Positions 23,869 to 50,509 of a stretch of DNA of 64,000 nt are shown here, one piece after another; within the stretch, counting starts at the first letter, position 1, and each line of letters begins with the position of its first letter. This DNA comes from Tenrec ecaudatus. Taxonomy: Eukaryota; Chordata; Mammalia; Afrosoricida; Tenrecidae. Made by a program: the position numbers and the translations under genes. The stretch spans positions 9,066,983 through 9,130,982 of the forward strand of contig NC_134541.1 in NCBI RefSeq assembly GCF_050624435.1, in the 5' to 3' direction. The notes below the pieces were generated by a model that did not search any database, had not been told where the DNA came from, and worked only from the letters and a program-made list of their open reading frames with translations.

Positions 23869-24055
23869 AGGAGCCCTGGTGGTGCTCACAGTTTAAGTGT
23901 GCTGTTAACTGCAAAACTGGGGGTTCAAACCCACCAGCTACTGCTTGGGAGAAGGATGAGGTTGTCTGTCTGCTCTCGTTAAGACTCACAGCCTCAGAAA
24001 CCCTCTCTACCGTCACTGTGCTTTGGAATCCACTGTTGTCAGTGGAGTTCTGTTT
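23869..24055 (+). repeat. AfroSINE, second of a head-to-tail trio
   Basis: AGGAGCCCTGGTGGTGCTCA directly follows the tail of the previous copy; it continues to GGAATCCACTGTTGTCAGTG. Confidence 0.88.
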
Positions 24056-24074
24056 CTTCCCCCTGTGGGACACC

Positions 24075-24282
24075 TAAAAGCTCTAGTGACATGTGGGTTA
24101 CACATGGGACTACAACCTGCAAGATCTAACCTTCAGTCACTCCAGGGAGAAAGGCCAGGCTTTCAGCTCTCATAGAGATTTAGTCTAAAAAATCCCAAAG
24201 GGGCCATTCGATTCTGTCCTATGGGCTCACTCTCAGCTGGCATTGACATGTGGCAGTAAGTTTGGCTTTGGGTTCAAGGACA
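24075..24282 (+). repeat. AfroSINE, third of a head-to-tail trio
   Basis: AAAGCTCTAGTGACATGTGG through GGGCCATTCGATTCTGTCCT to GGCAGTAAGTTTGGCTTTGG. Confidence 0.85.
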
Positions 24283-24344
24283 TCTGGACTCCTAAGCAGA
24301 CGTCTATTGAAATGGGCTAACCTTCACCAGGTGAGGCCCTGGTC

Positions 24345-24435
24345 ACCAAGGTCATGAAGAGAGCTCAGTTACATCATGTGGGCAGGGTCCCGGTGGGAAG
24401 GCAGGGAGAAAGATGGGTTTTCTACTCTGCTACAT
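24345..24435 (+). repeat. AfroSINE fragment
   Basis: GGGAGAAAGATGGGTTTTCT; broken at its right end by the SPIN-like element. Confidence 0.5.
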
Positions 24436-24625
24436 CAGTGGTTCTCAACCTTCCTCATGTCGCGACGCTTTCTTACAGTTCCACATGTTGTGGTAACACC
24501 CCAACCATAAAATTATTTTTGTCACTATTTCATCGCTGTCATTGTGCTACTGTTATGAAAGGGTCATTCGACCCCCAAAGGGATCTAGACCCCAAAGGGG
24601 TCAAGACTCAGGTTGAGAACCACTG
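24436..24625 (+). mobile_element. SPIN-like non-autonomous hAT transposon
   Basis: Inverted ends CAGTGGTTCTCAACCTTCCT and AGGTTGAGAACCACTG enclose 190 bp with CATGTTGTGGTAACACCCCA and GAAAGGGTCATTCGACCCCC, all matching the SPIN short-element consensus as I recall it. Flanks TGCTACAT and TTCTACAG agree at 6 of 8 positions and resemble the nTCTAGAn hAT target. The internal transposase is absent. Confidence 0.88.
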
Positions 24626-24745
24626 TTCTACAGGGTTTTCGAAACTGTAAATCTCTAGTGAATCAGAAACCCTTACCTTGAGTTTGAGGAGCAGCTGGTG
24701 TGTTTGAACCATTGACCTCTGGTTACCCCCGCCACACTGCCTAGG
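24626..24745 (-). repeat. AfroSINE fragment, antisense
   Basis: AGGGTTTTCGAAACTGTAAA and GGAGCAGCTGGTGTGTTTGA. Confidence 0.75.
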
Positions 24746-25129
24746 TCAAGCCTAAGGACGGTCAGTTGTTTCTGGTCTCACCCCTGACCGGATCATTTTG
24801 ACCGCAACTTGTCCAACCTTGCCCTGCAAAGTCTCTTGGCAACTGACGGTGGGTTTGGGGCTGCTGTTTTGTTTTTGGCTGGTGTCAGAAGGTTTTTCAA
24901 ATGACTTATTTCCTTATGTTGTGGTGGGAAGGGACAGATGGGACCACTCACCTGGTAGAGCTGCTTCTACTAGTACAATCCACTGACAGGCTGACAGGCT
25001 TCAAGCTGTGCTTTGCTCCCACCCTTCTTTCAGTTATCCCTTCCCTGTGAGCAGGAATGAATTCTCACTGCCCGTGTGAATTTTCACCCTGCTCTCTGCA
25101 GCTGTCCACTTGATGCCGCACACCCAGAG

Positions 25130-25292
25130 CCCAAATGTGATTGAGCCCATTGCAACCATAGTGACCCCTGAGTGCACAGTAGAACTGCCCCCAAGACTTC
25201 CAAGGCTGTCACCTTTATGGGATGGTGGCTTTGAAAAGGGCAGCCTGGCCGATGGAGGCCACCCACTTCACCACGGGGCCACCAGGGCTCTT
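25130..25292 (-). repeat. AfroSINE, antisense
   Basis: ATAGTGACCCCTGAGTGCAC ... CACGGGGCCACCAGGGCTC. Confidence 0.8.
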
Positions 25293-25319
25293 TGGTCCCA
25301 TAAAGACAGCTCGTAAGAG

Positions 25320-25435
25320 AGCACAATAGCTAAGGAAGGCATTCTTGTGATGAGAGGTCGGTAGTTCAAAACCAGCAGGCTCTCTGAAGGAGAGAGAAGG
25401 GGGTTTCTAGTCTCGTAAACAGTTACTTTAAAGCC
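25320..25435 (+). repeat. AfroSINE head
   Basis: GAGAGGTCGGTAGTTCAAAA then TCTAGTCTCGTAAACAGTTA. Confidence 0.65.
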
Positions 25436-25508
25436 ATGGACAACGTTGCCAACATGCCTTCCTGAATGAGCAAGAGAGGGCTGCTCCTGGCAGGTTAGAC
25501 GACTCCAG

Positions 25509-25580
25509 CTGTGTGTGTGTGCGTGTGCGTACACATGAGTGTCGCACGATGGAGAATACACACACACACACACACACACA
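25509..25580 (+). repeat. (GT)n and (CA)n microsatellites
   Basis: A short GT run (25512-25530) and a CA run (25557-25580) are 27 bp apart and could pair as an inverted repeat. Confidence 0.8.
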
Positions 25581-25625
25581 TTTGAAGAGCACCCTCAAAG
25601 AAGACATGGTAGGCAGTGGGGTGAT

Positions 25626-25656
25626 GCGGGGGGTGGGGTGGGGGTGGGGGGTTGTG
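25626..25656 (+). repeat. G-rich tract
   Basis: Five runs of three or more G close together (GGGGGGTGGGGTGGGGGTGG), about 850 bp before the inferred start site. Confidence 0.75.
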
Positions 25657-25799
25657 GTGTGAAGCTGCCACCATCTAGCATCCTATTCTGGGAGTCGGTG
25701 TGCCTAAGAGGGAGGGCTGGTAAACAGAGGGGCGGTTGCCAACCGTAAGCAATCGCTGCCACACTACTCACACTCTCACCCCATTGTAACTACTGCGGA

Positions 25800-25907
25800 G
25801 GTTACTATGAAACGGTCTCGGGAGCCGCCGCAGGGGCAGTTCTACTCTGCCGCCGTACAGGGTTGCAGCGAGTCCGAATCAACTCCCTGGAAGTGCGTGA
25901 GTTTGGA
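25800..25907 (+). repeat. AfroSINE body just upstream of the CYP24A1 promoter
   Basis: GGGGCAGTTCTACTCTGCCG, GGGTTGCAGCGAGTCCGAAT and GGAAGTGCGTGAGTTTGG; its end is about 320 bp from the distal VDRE. Confidence 0.8.
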
Positions 25908-26208
25908 GACCGTATCATTCATTTCATCTTCAGAGGAGCCGTTCCACAAACGCCAGCGGCCCTTCTTGCCCAGGTTAAAACATGAAGTTGCAATCACGTC
26001 TCAAATCCGCCGCACCTGGGGGCGTGCGGGCGGCGCACCTTCCTCCGCTCGGTCAGCGCAGGATGCGAAGAGCCCGCTCCCGGGGAGGCGCGGGCCCCGG
26101 CGCGCAGGCAAACCTTTCCCGGGCGCACTCGGAGACCTCGCCACCCTGCGGCCGATTGTGCAAGCGCCCGGCTGCGCCGTCGCCACCGCCAGCTCCTGCC
26201 GCCGCGGA

Positions 26209-26217
26209 GGGCGGGGC
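26209..26217 (+). promoter_or_regulatory. GC box (Sp1-type) beside the distal VDRE
   Basis: GGGCGGGGC, 9 bp upstream of the distal DR3 element. Sp1 sites next to the response elements have been described in rodent and human CYP24A1 promoters; a functional role here is inferred. Confidence 0.5.
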
Positions 26218-26226
26218 GTCCCGGCT

Positions 26227-26241
26227 CACACTCGGTGAACC
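26227..26241 (-). promoter_or_regulatory. Distal vitamin D response element (DR3)
   Basis: On the minus strand this reads GGTTCA-CCG-AGTGTG, a direct repeat with 3-bp spacing that strongly resembles the distal VDRE of mammalian CYP24A1. It lies about 270-256 bp upstream of the inferred start site and binds VDR/RXR in known homologues. Confidence 0.85.
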
Positions 26242-26326
26242 CGCGGCGGCCTCCCCGGGGGTTATCTCCGGGGTGGAGCCGCGCGCTCCTGCCCCGCTGC
26301 AGCGCACCAGTCACCCAAGGCGCTAA

Positions 26327-26341
26327 TGCCCTCGTTCACCT
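26327..26341 (-). promoter_or_regulatory. Proximal vitamin D response element (DR3)
   Basis: On the minus strand this reads AGGTGA-ACG-AGGGCA, nearly identical to the proximal VDRE known from rat and human CYP24A1. It is about 170-156 bp upstream of the inferred start site, exactly 100 bp from the distal element and in the same orientation. Confidence 0.9.
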
Positions 26342-26370
26342 CGCTGACTCCATCCCTTTCCACCCCGTCA

Positions 26371-26387
26371 CCCCCCCCCTCCGCCCG
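26371..26387 (+). promoter_or_regulatory. C-rich stretch with inverted GC box
   Basis: A run of C ending in CTCCGCCCG, the reverse of an Sp1-type GC box, between the proximal VDRE and the TATA-like box. Confidence 0.45.
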
Positions 26388-26435
26388 TCCCGCGTCCCCG
26401 GTGGCCTGGCCAGCCCGGGCCCACTCCGCGCCCTT

Positions 26436-26440
26436 ATTGG
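26436..26440 (-). promoter_or_regulatory. Inverted CCAAT box
   Basis: ATTGG in CTTATTGGTCA, about 30 bp upstream of the TATA-like box. It matches the NF-Y core on the minus strand. Confidence 0.55.
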
Positions 26441-26465
26441 TCACCCCGGGCCTGCCCCGTTTCCA

Positions 26466-26472
26466 TAAATAA
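26466..26472 (+). promoter_or_regulatory. TATA-like box of CYP24A1
   Basis: ATAAATA in CCATAAATAATGG. It is the only TATA-like element in the GC-rich promoter and places transcription start near 26495-26500. Confidence 0.75.
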
Positions 26473-26496
26473 TGGTCCCCAGCCACCGGCACTTGG

Positions 26497-26874
26497 AGAG
26501 CCCGAGGAACCAAGAGCAGACCAGTAGCATCTCTGCTGTCCCCCGTGACGACTCCAGCCCCCGGCTCCAGACCAGAGCAACCAACGTGCAGACGGACTGC
26601 CGGCCAGCATCCCACCTCGCCGCTTCCAGCGCGCCGCTCCGAGTCCAGCGCGCCACAGCCCCGGTGCTACCGAGAAGCTTCCAGCATCCGAGTCCGCCTC
26701 GGTGCTCCTCAGTCGCCTGCTCCATCCCACCGGCGGGCTCTTTCCGTTTCTTCGGGCCACAATCAAAAGCCCCTCCGTCACTCCCCCCCAACCCCAATCC
26801 TGCAGGCACCTCTTTAGCACCCTCGTCTGGTCCAGCCCTCGCACCTCCCCACGTGCCCGGTCTCCCCTGACGCC
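26497..26874 (+). other. CYP24A1: CYP24A1 5' UTR
   Basis: Inferred leader of about 380 nt, from 25-30 bp after the TATA-like box to the start codon. It is C-rich and has no upstream ATG, so the first ATG of the transcript is the annotated start. The exact start site is not visible. Confidence 0.7.
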
Positions 26875-44958
<18,084 letters not shown>

Positions 44959-45448
44959 GGAGAGACCGTGAACAGTGAATTTTACTTTCTCACAAGAATG
45001 ATGCTCCAGCCTCTACTGCAGAATTGAACACCGACTTCAACAGCCAGGGCATCTGCGGCGCCATCGAGCATACAGGCCCACCGCCTTATGTCTCCTTTGC
45101 ATGTCATCTGTAAAGATACGGGAGTTTGTTAGGAATGAATCCAGCTCAGGGAGGCAGAGTGAGTGTTGGGTCCAGGGTTCGGACGGGGTGCACTGCACAA
45201 GGCCAAAGTCACACCTCCCTTCCCATTGACCTCGAGCTGCCCAGGATCTGGCTGTCTCTCGCATCTCCCAAGACCCCAGGAGGGAGGCTGGGCATTTATC
45301 CAGCCATTGGGAAAACGGGACTGATGTCTCTGCCCCTCGCCTCTCACATTCACTCAGGGGACACTTCATTCTGAAGAGCTAGTTTACACTTCGCAAAGGG
45401 AAGCTCTCCCATGGGACACAGGGTAACACTGACCATTCATTTATGTTC

Positions 45449-45658
45449 AAACGCAAACTCACTGCCGTCGAGTCGATGCTGACCGGCAGCCACCCTCCGG
45501 GAGAGGGAAGAACCACCCCCGTGGATTTCTTAGACTGTAACTCTTGACAGGCGTAGAGAGCCTCGTCTTTCTCCCTCAGAATGGCTGCTGGTTTCAAACT
45601 GTTGACCTTTCCGTTAGCAGCCCACCTGATAACCCACCACTCCTCCAGCACTCCTTGT
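45449..45658 (-). repeat. AfroSINE inside the CYP24A1 3' UTR, antisense
   Basis: ACTCACTGCCGTCGAGTCGA through TAGACTGTAACTCTTGACAG and TTGACCTTTCCGTTAGCAGC to CTCCAGCACTCC. Its CpGs are still present, so it may be fairly young. Confidence 0.9.
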
Positions 45659-46348
45659 GTCACGTAAAGGCTGCCAAAACCCTTTATTTTGCCTTTCCAC
45701 CCCTCTTTGCCATTGGGATTTGGATCAACAGTTTTGAAACTGGGAGGGGGGTATTGTATTTTAAGGATAACCGCTTCAGTCATGTACACACACACAGTAC
45801 TTGATTTAGAATTAGTGGGTTAGTGTGATGGTCTAAAGTCTGGTCACGGCTTTAAAAATATTCAGTGTGACTTTCAGAACGCATCTTCCTGTGCCTTACT
45901 TGTTCCATCTATGGAGTTGGCTGATAGTAAGATGTGCATACCTCAGAGATGAACCTGTACACCATGTCTTAGGTGCTTTGAACTTCTTGGGAAAGTATGT
46001 GCTAAATGCAAAATTCATTGAGATTTCAAGTGATAAGATTTTCTCCAGAAGTTGTGTTTACATATGTTTTGTTTGCATGTGCCTGTACTCACAAGTTGTC
46101 TTAAAAGCATCCTGTATAATTAACTCTGTATATTGGATAAAGACTGCCACTGTGTGTCTCTGTTTTTAAATTCATTTCAGAAGGACGAGTACGATATACA
46201 TTTATATCTTTATATTTTATTAAATAAGTAGATGTTGCTGAAATAGGTATATGCTTCCACCTTGCTGTGAGGATGTTTTTCGAATTCTATGTCTACATGG
46301 AGTGTCTGATTTCATTTGTCGGTCTTCTTTAACTGCTCTGGAAATAAG

Positions 46349-46354
46349 AATAAA
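46349..46354 (+). terminator. Polyadenylation signal of CYP24A1
   Basis: AATAAA in the AT-rich end of the 3' UTR, the first canonical hexamer after the stop codon that I found. Cleavage is expected 10-30 nt downstream. Confidence 0.7.
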
Positions 46355-46370
46355 AATTTTTGAATACTTG

Positions 46371-46890
46371 AGATAGTCCTTCTCATGATTATATTTGCTT
46401 ATAACAGAATTTAATATTTTTATAAAAAACAACACAAAAACACTTTGCCTTCCTAGTTAAAATACATTTTTTCCTCATGTGGTCACTGTATAAAATCTAT
46501 CCCCATCATATAAAATCTATCCTTACCGATATTTAGATTTAGATAACAGCTTTCTTGAGAGATGCTTATTTGAATCCCACAGTCACTGTCCATCTCCTTG
46601 CCACTGCAGTCCACTTCAAGTCCATCACTTGGACCTGCCTCCCCGTCGCCCTGGTTGTGATCAACATCCCTGGTCTGTCCCATCAGCAGAGACACCCACC
46701 TGATTTCTTTGGCTCACTCTTTCTTCCTCCAAACTGTTCATAGTGGCCTTTTCAAGACCCAAGCCTGGTCATCACCTCGAACCCCTACTTCTAGAACTTC
46801 CTAGAAGAGATCCAGTTCCTCTTAGAAAGTCTAACATAGACCTACTGTGAGAACCAGCCATCCCAGGCAGGTGTGTCCCCTCCAAGGCGT
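46371..46890. other. Downstream intergenic, nothing recognised
   Basis: AT-rich then mixed sequence with no gene. Confidence 0.35.
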
Positions 46891-46894
46891 GAAA

Positions 46895-47075
46895 ACAGGG
46901 ACCCAACAGAAACCTGTCTACCTGTGGTCATTGAAGCACTTTTCACAGTAGCCCCAGAGTAGAAACACCCCAAGTGTCCATCATTAGATGTGTGGGTAAG
47001 TAAACATGATAGATACCTGTAGCACACGGCCTTGAAGAAGAACGGAGTCCTGAGGCATGCCACAGGGCTCTGTAT
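46895..47075 (+). mobile_element. L1 3' part, sense, old
   Basis: TTCACAGTAGCCCCAGAGTA, CACCCCAAGTGTCCATCATT and GATGTGTGGGTAAGTAAACA match the well-known 3' region of L1 ORF2. Confidence 0.75.
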
Positions 47076-47542
47076 GGGGTTAGCCACCTACCCACAGGCC
47101 TAAGTCACAGTGTCCCTTTTCTGAAAGCTTCTGGCCTCCAGCCACACTCACTTCTGCCAGTCGTGCCTCCTCCTTCACTCTGCCCAGGAGGGTTTGCACC
47201 TGTGCTTCTTCCGCCTGCAGACTTCCGGCTGGCACACTATTCCTTGACCTATACTCCGACTCACTACCAGAACCCAGAATATTCTCTGGTGACACATGTC
47301 CCCCAGAGACTGACTCTGGGAAGGGATTTTGCACGGGAGTGATCTCTGAAGGCCGGGCTACCAGAAGAGACCCATGCTGTGTGGGGCAGTGAGACAGGTC
47401 GGAGGAGGGGAAGGGGCCAAGCCAGCAAGACAGGCTTACAGAGAAGGTCCATCCCCAGCCTGACCCCTGGGACACTGCACCACAAATTCACCACTGTTTG
47501 TCCTCCACATGACAAGGCATGGCGTGTCACTATGTATACGAT

Positions 47543-47602
47543 TCCAAAAGTTCATGGGGAAAATTCCATTTTTTCCCCACAGACTTTCTGGAATGCCCCC
47601 AT
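47543..47602. mobile_element. Short MITE-like element, copy 2
   Basis: CCAAAAGTTCATGGGGAAAA and TTTTTTCCCCACAGACTTTC form imperfect inverted ends. Confidence 0.55.
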
Positions 47603-47604
47603 CA

Positions 47605-48800
47605 TGTGTTTCTTTTTTCTCCCTGAACCCCACCATCACTCTCCTCAAATACTTTCAACCACTTAATCCCCATAAGAGCCCCAGGAAGGATGTGCTGATG
47701 CTGCCCTCCTGGCCGATGAGAAAGAAGCCAAGGCTGAGAGCTTAAACAACTCTTAATTGGGCTTTACACTTGGGGAGGGGGGCGAACTATGACTCCCTGG
47801 TTGTAGAAATAATAGCCTGAGCGCCAGGGTGCCCAGTAAGGCTAGCACACTCCCCAGTACCATCTCAGGTCAGTCATGGGCACCCTTCCCCTTCCCCTTG
47901 TGGCCCAAGTTCACATTCAGAACTGGCCACCACGAGGTAAGGATGTAAGTCTCATGGCTGCGACAAGGCTCATCAAGAGCATCCGTCACTCGCTGTCCCT
48001 TCCCAGTGCCCACTCTGCCTTCCCCCAAGGCTGACTCATTCCTGCCGCTTACGCAAAGAGCAAACCCAGGGGAACCCAGTTGCTGACTAATACAAAGGGC
48101 ATGAAGTCCAGTTGACTTGTGTGATGTCCAGATAATTGTTCTGAGAGCGGGAAGGAGGAGGAAAGAGAAGGGAAAGCAGGAAGGCGGAAGGTTAGATTTG
48201 AAAGAGATCAAGGGACTTCCTCGGACGTGTGCGGTAAAGATTCCACAGGTCAGCACTGCTTCTGCAGCGAATCAAAAATCACATATGGGGCCAGGACTTG
48301 TCCACAGGTGACCGAGTGGAGCTGCACTGTGGGCACCCCTCGTCCGAGTGAGGGCAGCCGGCGTGTCACTCACAGACGGGTTGAGTAGGAGAGACAGTGA
48401 GCCGTGCAGGCCATGCAAACCAGTGGCTGGCACACGGGCACCCGGGTCTTGCCTCATTTCTCACGCACTTCTCAGCGAGACTGTCTCTTGCTGTCCGTTG
48501 GGCCATTCTGGGATTGAAAATGTGCATTTCTCACACAGCATAAACCCTACAATAAAGCACCTCTTTGGGTTATGCTTAGTCAAAAGGGCAGGGAATTGCC
48601 CCCCAATAGGGGATGCTGGCCCCGGGGAAGCACGCTGCGCTCTGTGGGTGATCTTAGGGTGTAGCGTTAGCCCCTTTCAAGCCACGTAGTTGACTCCAGA
48701 ATCTCAATCCCGCAATGCATTCATTCTGTGGTGAAATATCAGTGGGCGCCAGGCTGCCGTGCCTGGGATTAAGATAGACTGTAGAGTTGGTCACTGGGCC
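47605..48800. other. Intergenic, no gene recognised
   Basis: Unique-looking sequence without repeat matches I can name. One DR3-like site at 48096-48110 is treated among the findings. Confidence 0.35.
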
Positions 48801-48804
48801 TGGC

Positions 48805-48930
48805 CTTTAATCCGGAGGCAACCACTTCCTGGCTGTGTGGCTTAAAAAGAGATTCTTAACCTCTCTGGACCTCAGTTATGAAACAGAGGCTAACGTAACT
48901 GGTCAAAACTAGTTGTTTGTGAGGGGTGAA
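48805..48930 (+). repeat. MIR
   Basis: CACTTCCTGGCTGTGTGGCT, TTAACCTCTCTGGACCTCAG and TTATGAAACAGAGGCTAA. Confidence 0.7.
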
Positions 48931-48944
48931 ATTAAAACCAACAA

Positions 48945-49112
48945 CAACTACTAGCCATTGAGTTGATTCCGCTTCGCCAGCACCCCTAGAGGACAGAGTG
49001 GAACTGCCCCTGTGGGCTTCTATGCCCGGAGCTCTTTAGAGGACTAGAAAGCCTCTCTTGCTCTCAAAGAGTGACTCACAGTTTTGAACCACTCACCTTG
49101 CGGTTAGCAGAA
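48945..49112 (-). repeat. AfroSINE, antisense
   Basis: AGCCATTGAGTTGATTCCGC through CACCTTGCGGTTAGCAG. Confidence 0.88.
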
Positions 49113-49479
49113 AGTTGGAAATGTACCTAGCTCAGTGCTTGGCTCGGGACAGGGGCGATGTGAAACACCATTTCCATATCAAAGGTGTAAAACTGGGAGC
49201 AGCGCACTTTATTAGGACAGAATGTCCAAGGGAAGGTCCAGGGTCCAACTGGGGAAAGTAGGAGACGGGAGAAAGCTCTCGAACTGCAAGTACAACCCGT
49301 AATGCTCACTTGTCACAGGTATCTTGGGAGATATGGTGACAAGGTGAAAGTCACTCTCCCCCCAGTTAGGGTGGTGGAGCATGCTCTTGGCCATTCACAG
49401 TGGAAAATCGGGGCAGAAGTAGCGTGAAGAAACACATCACGGCCCTCCGGAGCTTCTGACACACTCTGAGTCTCCAGCT

Positions 49480-49700
49480 GTTCTTGCTGGTAGGTGTGGT
49501 CCAGTGTGTTCCGACTCCCTGCAGTCCTACGCAGCACAGAAGGAAGCACTGCCAGGCCCTGCCCCGTCCTCACGCTTGCACTTCTGGTTAAACACATCCA
49601 TGCAGCCGCTGTGTCCATCCATCTCGTCCACTTGCTTGGGAAGGACTTGGGCCTCAACTCCCAAGCCCCGACGGTGCCTGACTCAGCCATCCTCACCCTA
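49480..49700 (-). mobile_element. RTE/BovB-like LINE 3' end, antisense, diverged
   Basis: GTGGTCCAGTGTGTTCCGAC, GCCAGGCCCTGCCCCGTCCT and CATGCAGCCGCTGTGTCCAT keep the order of the RTE 3' end. Confidence 0.6.
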
Positions 49701-50186
49701 GCAGGACCCGCCACCACCCCTCAGTGGCAACCTGGGTCTTGTGAATCGACACAAGGAACTCATTGGATTTCAACCACAAACTGCAGCGCAGTAGCCTCTG
49801 TCAGTCTGTCAGGCTCTGGTGGCTCGTGTGTTTCCAGGAGCTGCAGGCTACGCCACCTGTGTTCCAACACCAGCAGAGGGCCCCTCGGAGGACAGGTTTC
49901 CATGGAGCTTCCAGACGGAGACGGACTTCCAGACGGAGGCAGGAAGACCTGATGATCGACTCCTGAAAACCAGCCGAGGAGGACGGTCTGACTCACCGCA
50001 CGATCCTGCCCGGTGGAGAGCTGTAAGGGGAGTCCCCCTGGACCGGAAGCCTTTCAAAGAGGCCACTACCATGGACTCAAGGTCATCAGTGATGATGGGT
50101 AATTCATCCCTCATTTGTTCTTCATGGGGTCACTCTGAGACAGAGCCCACTGAATGACAGCTACAATCAACCACATTTATGTATGT

Positions 50187-50395
50187 ATGTATGTATTTAT
50201 AATCATTTCATTAGGGGCTCATACAACTCTTATCACAATCCATACATACATCAATTGTGTAAGGCACACTTGCACATTCATTGCCAGCCACATGCATTAG
50301 ATGTGTCCAGGTCCTTTCCCTAAACCTTGTCCCCACTATTGCTTCCAGAGCCAGGCCAAAGCCTTAGAAGTTATTCTGTTTTTTAAAAGCTGCGC
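50187..50395 (-). mobile_element. L1 3' end, antisense, short
   Basis: (TATG)n and TTATAATCATTTCATTAGGG then CAACTCTTATCACAATCCAT and CACTTGCACATTCATTGCC: 3' terminus of the family at 8795. Confidence 0.8.
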
Positions 50396-50399
50396 TTCT

Positions 50400-50500
50400 T
50401 TCGTTGTGTGCCCTCAAGTCTGTTTTTGACTCGTGGCAACACCATGCCACAAGGTCAAACTTCCCCACAAGGTCTCCTCGGCCCTCCTCGTTATAGGCTA
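50400..50500 (-). repeat. AfroSINE-type fragment, antisense
   Basis: GTGTGCCCTCAAGTCTGTTT and CAAACTTCCCCACAAGGTCT. Confidence 0.5.
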
Positions 50501-50509
50501 CATCGTTAT

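Larger units (their letters stand above)
44959..46370 (+). other. CYP24A1: CYP24A1 3' UTR
   Basis: From the stop codon to just past the AATAAA at 46349. The length of about 1.4 kb is near what I recall for the human message. It holds ATTTA motifs at 45439, 45804 and 46200, possible instability elements, and an antisense AfroSINE at 45449-45658. The rest is unique, AT-rich toward the end. Confidence 0.75.

Noticed and set aside
26472-26870. 132-codon + frame starting at the TATA-like region
   Set aside because: Its ATG lies upstream of the inferred transcription start; the rest is the C-rich 5' UTR read in frame.
49313-50157. Overlapping frames on both strands, considered as a possible first exon of the next gene (BCAS1 in human order)
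   Set aside because: The region contains an RTE 3' end and no splice-bounded conserved protein; I recall human spacing to BCAS1 as much larger.
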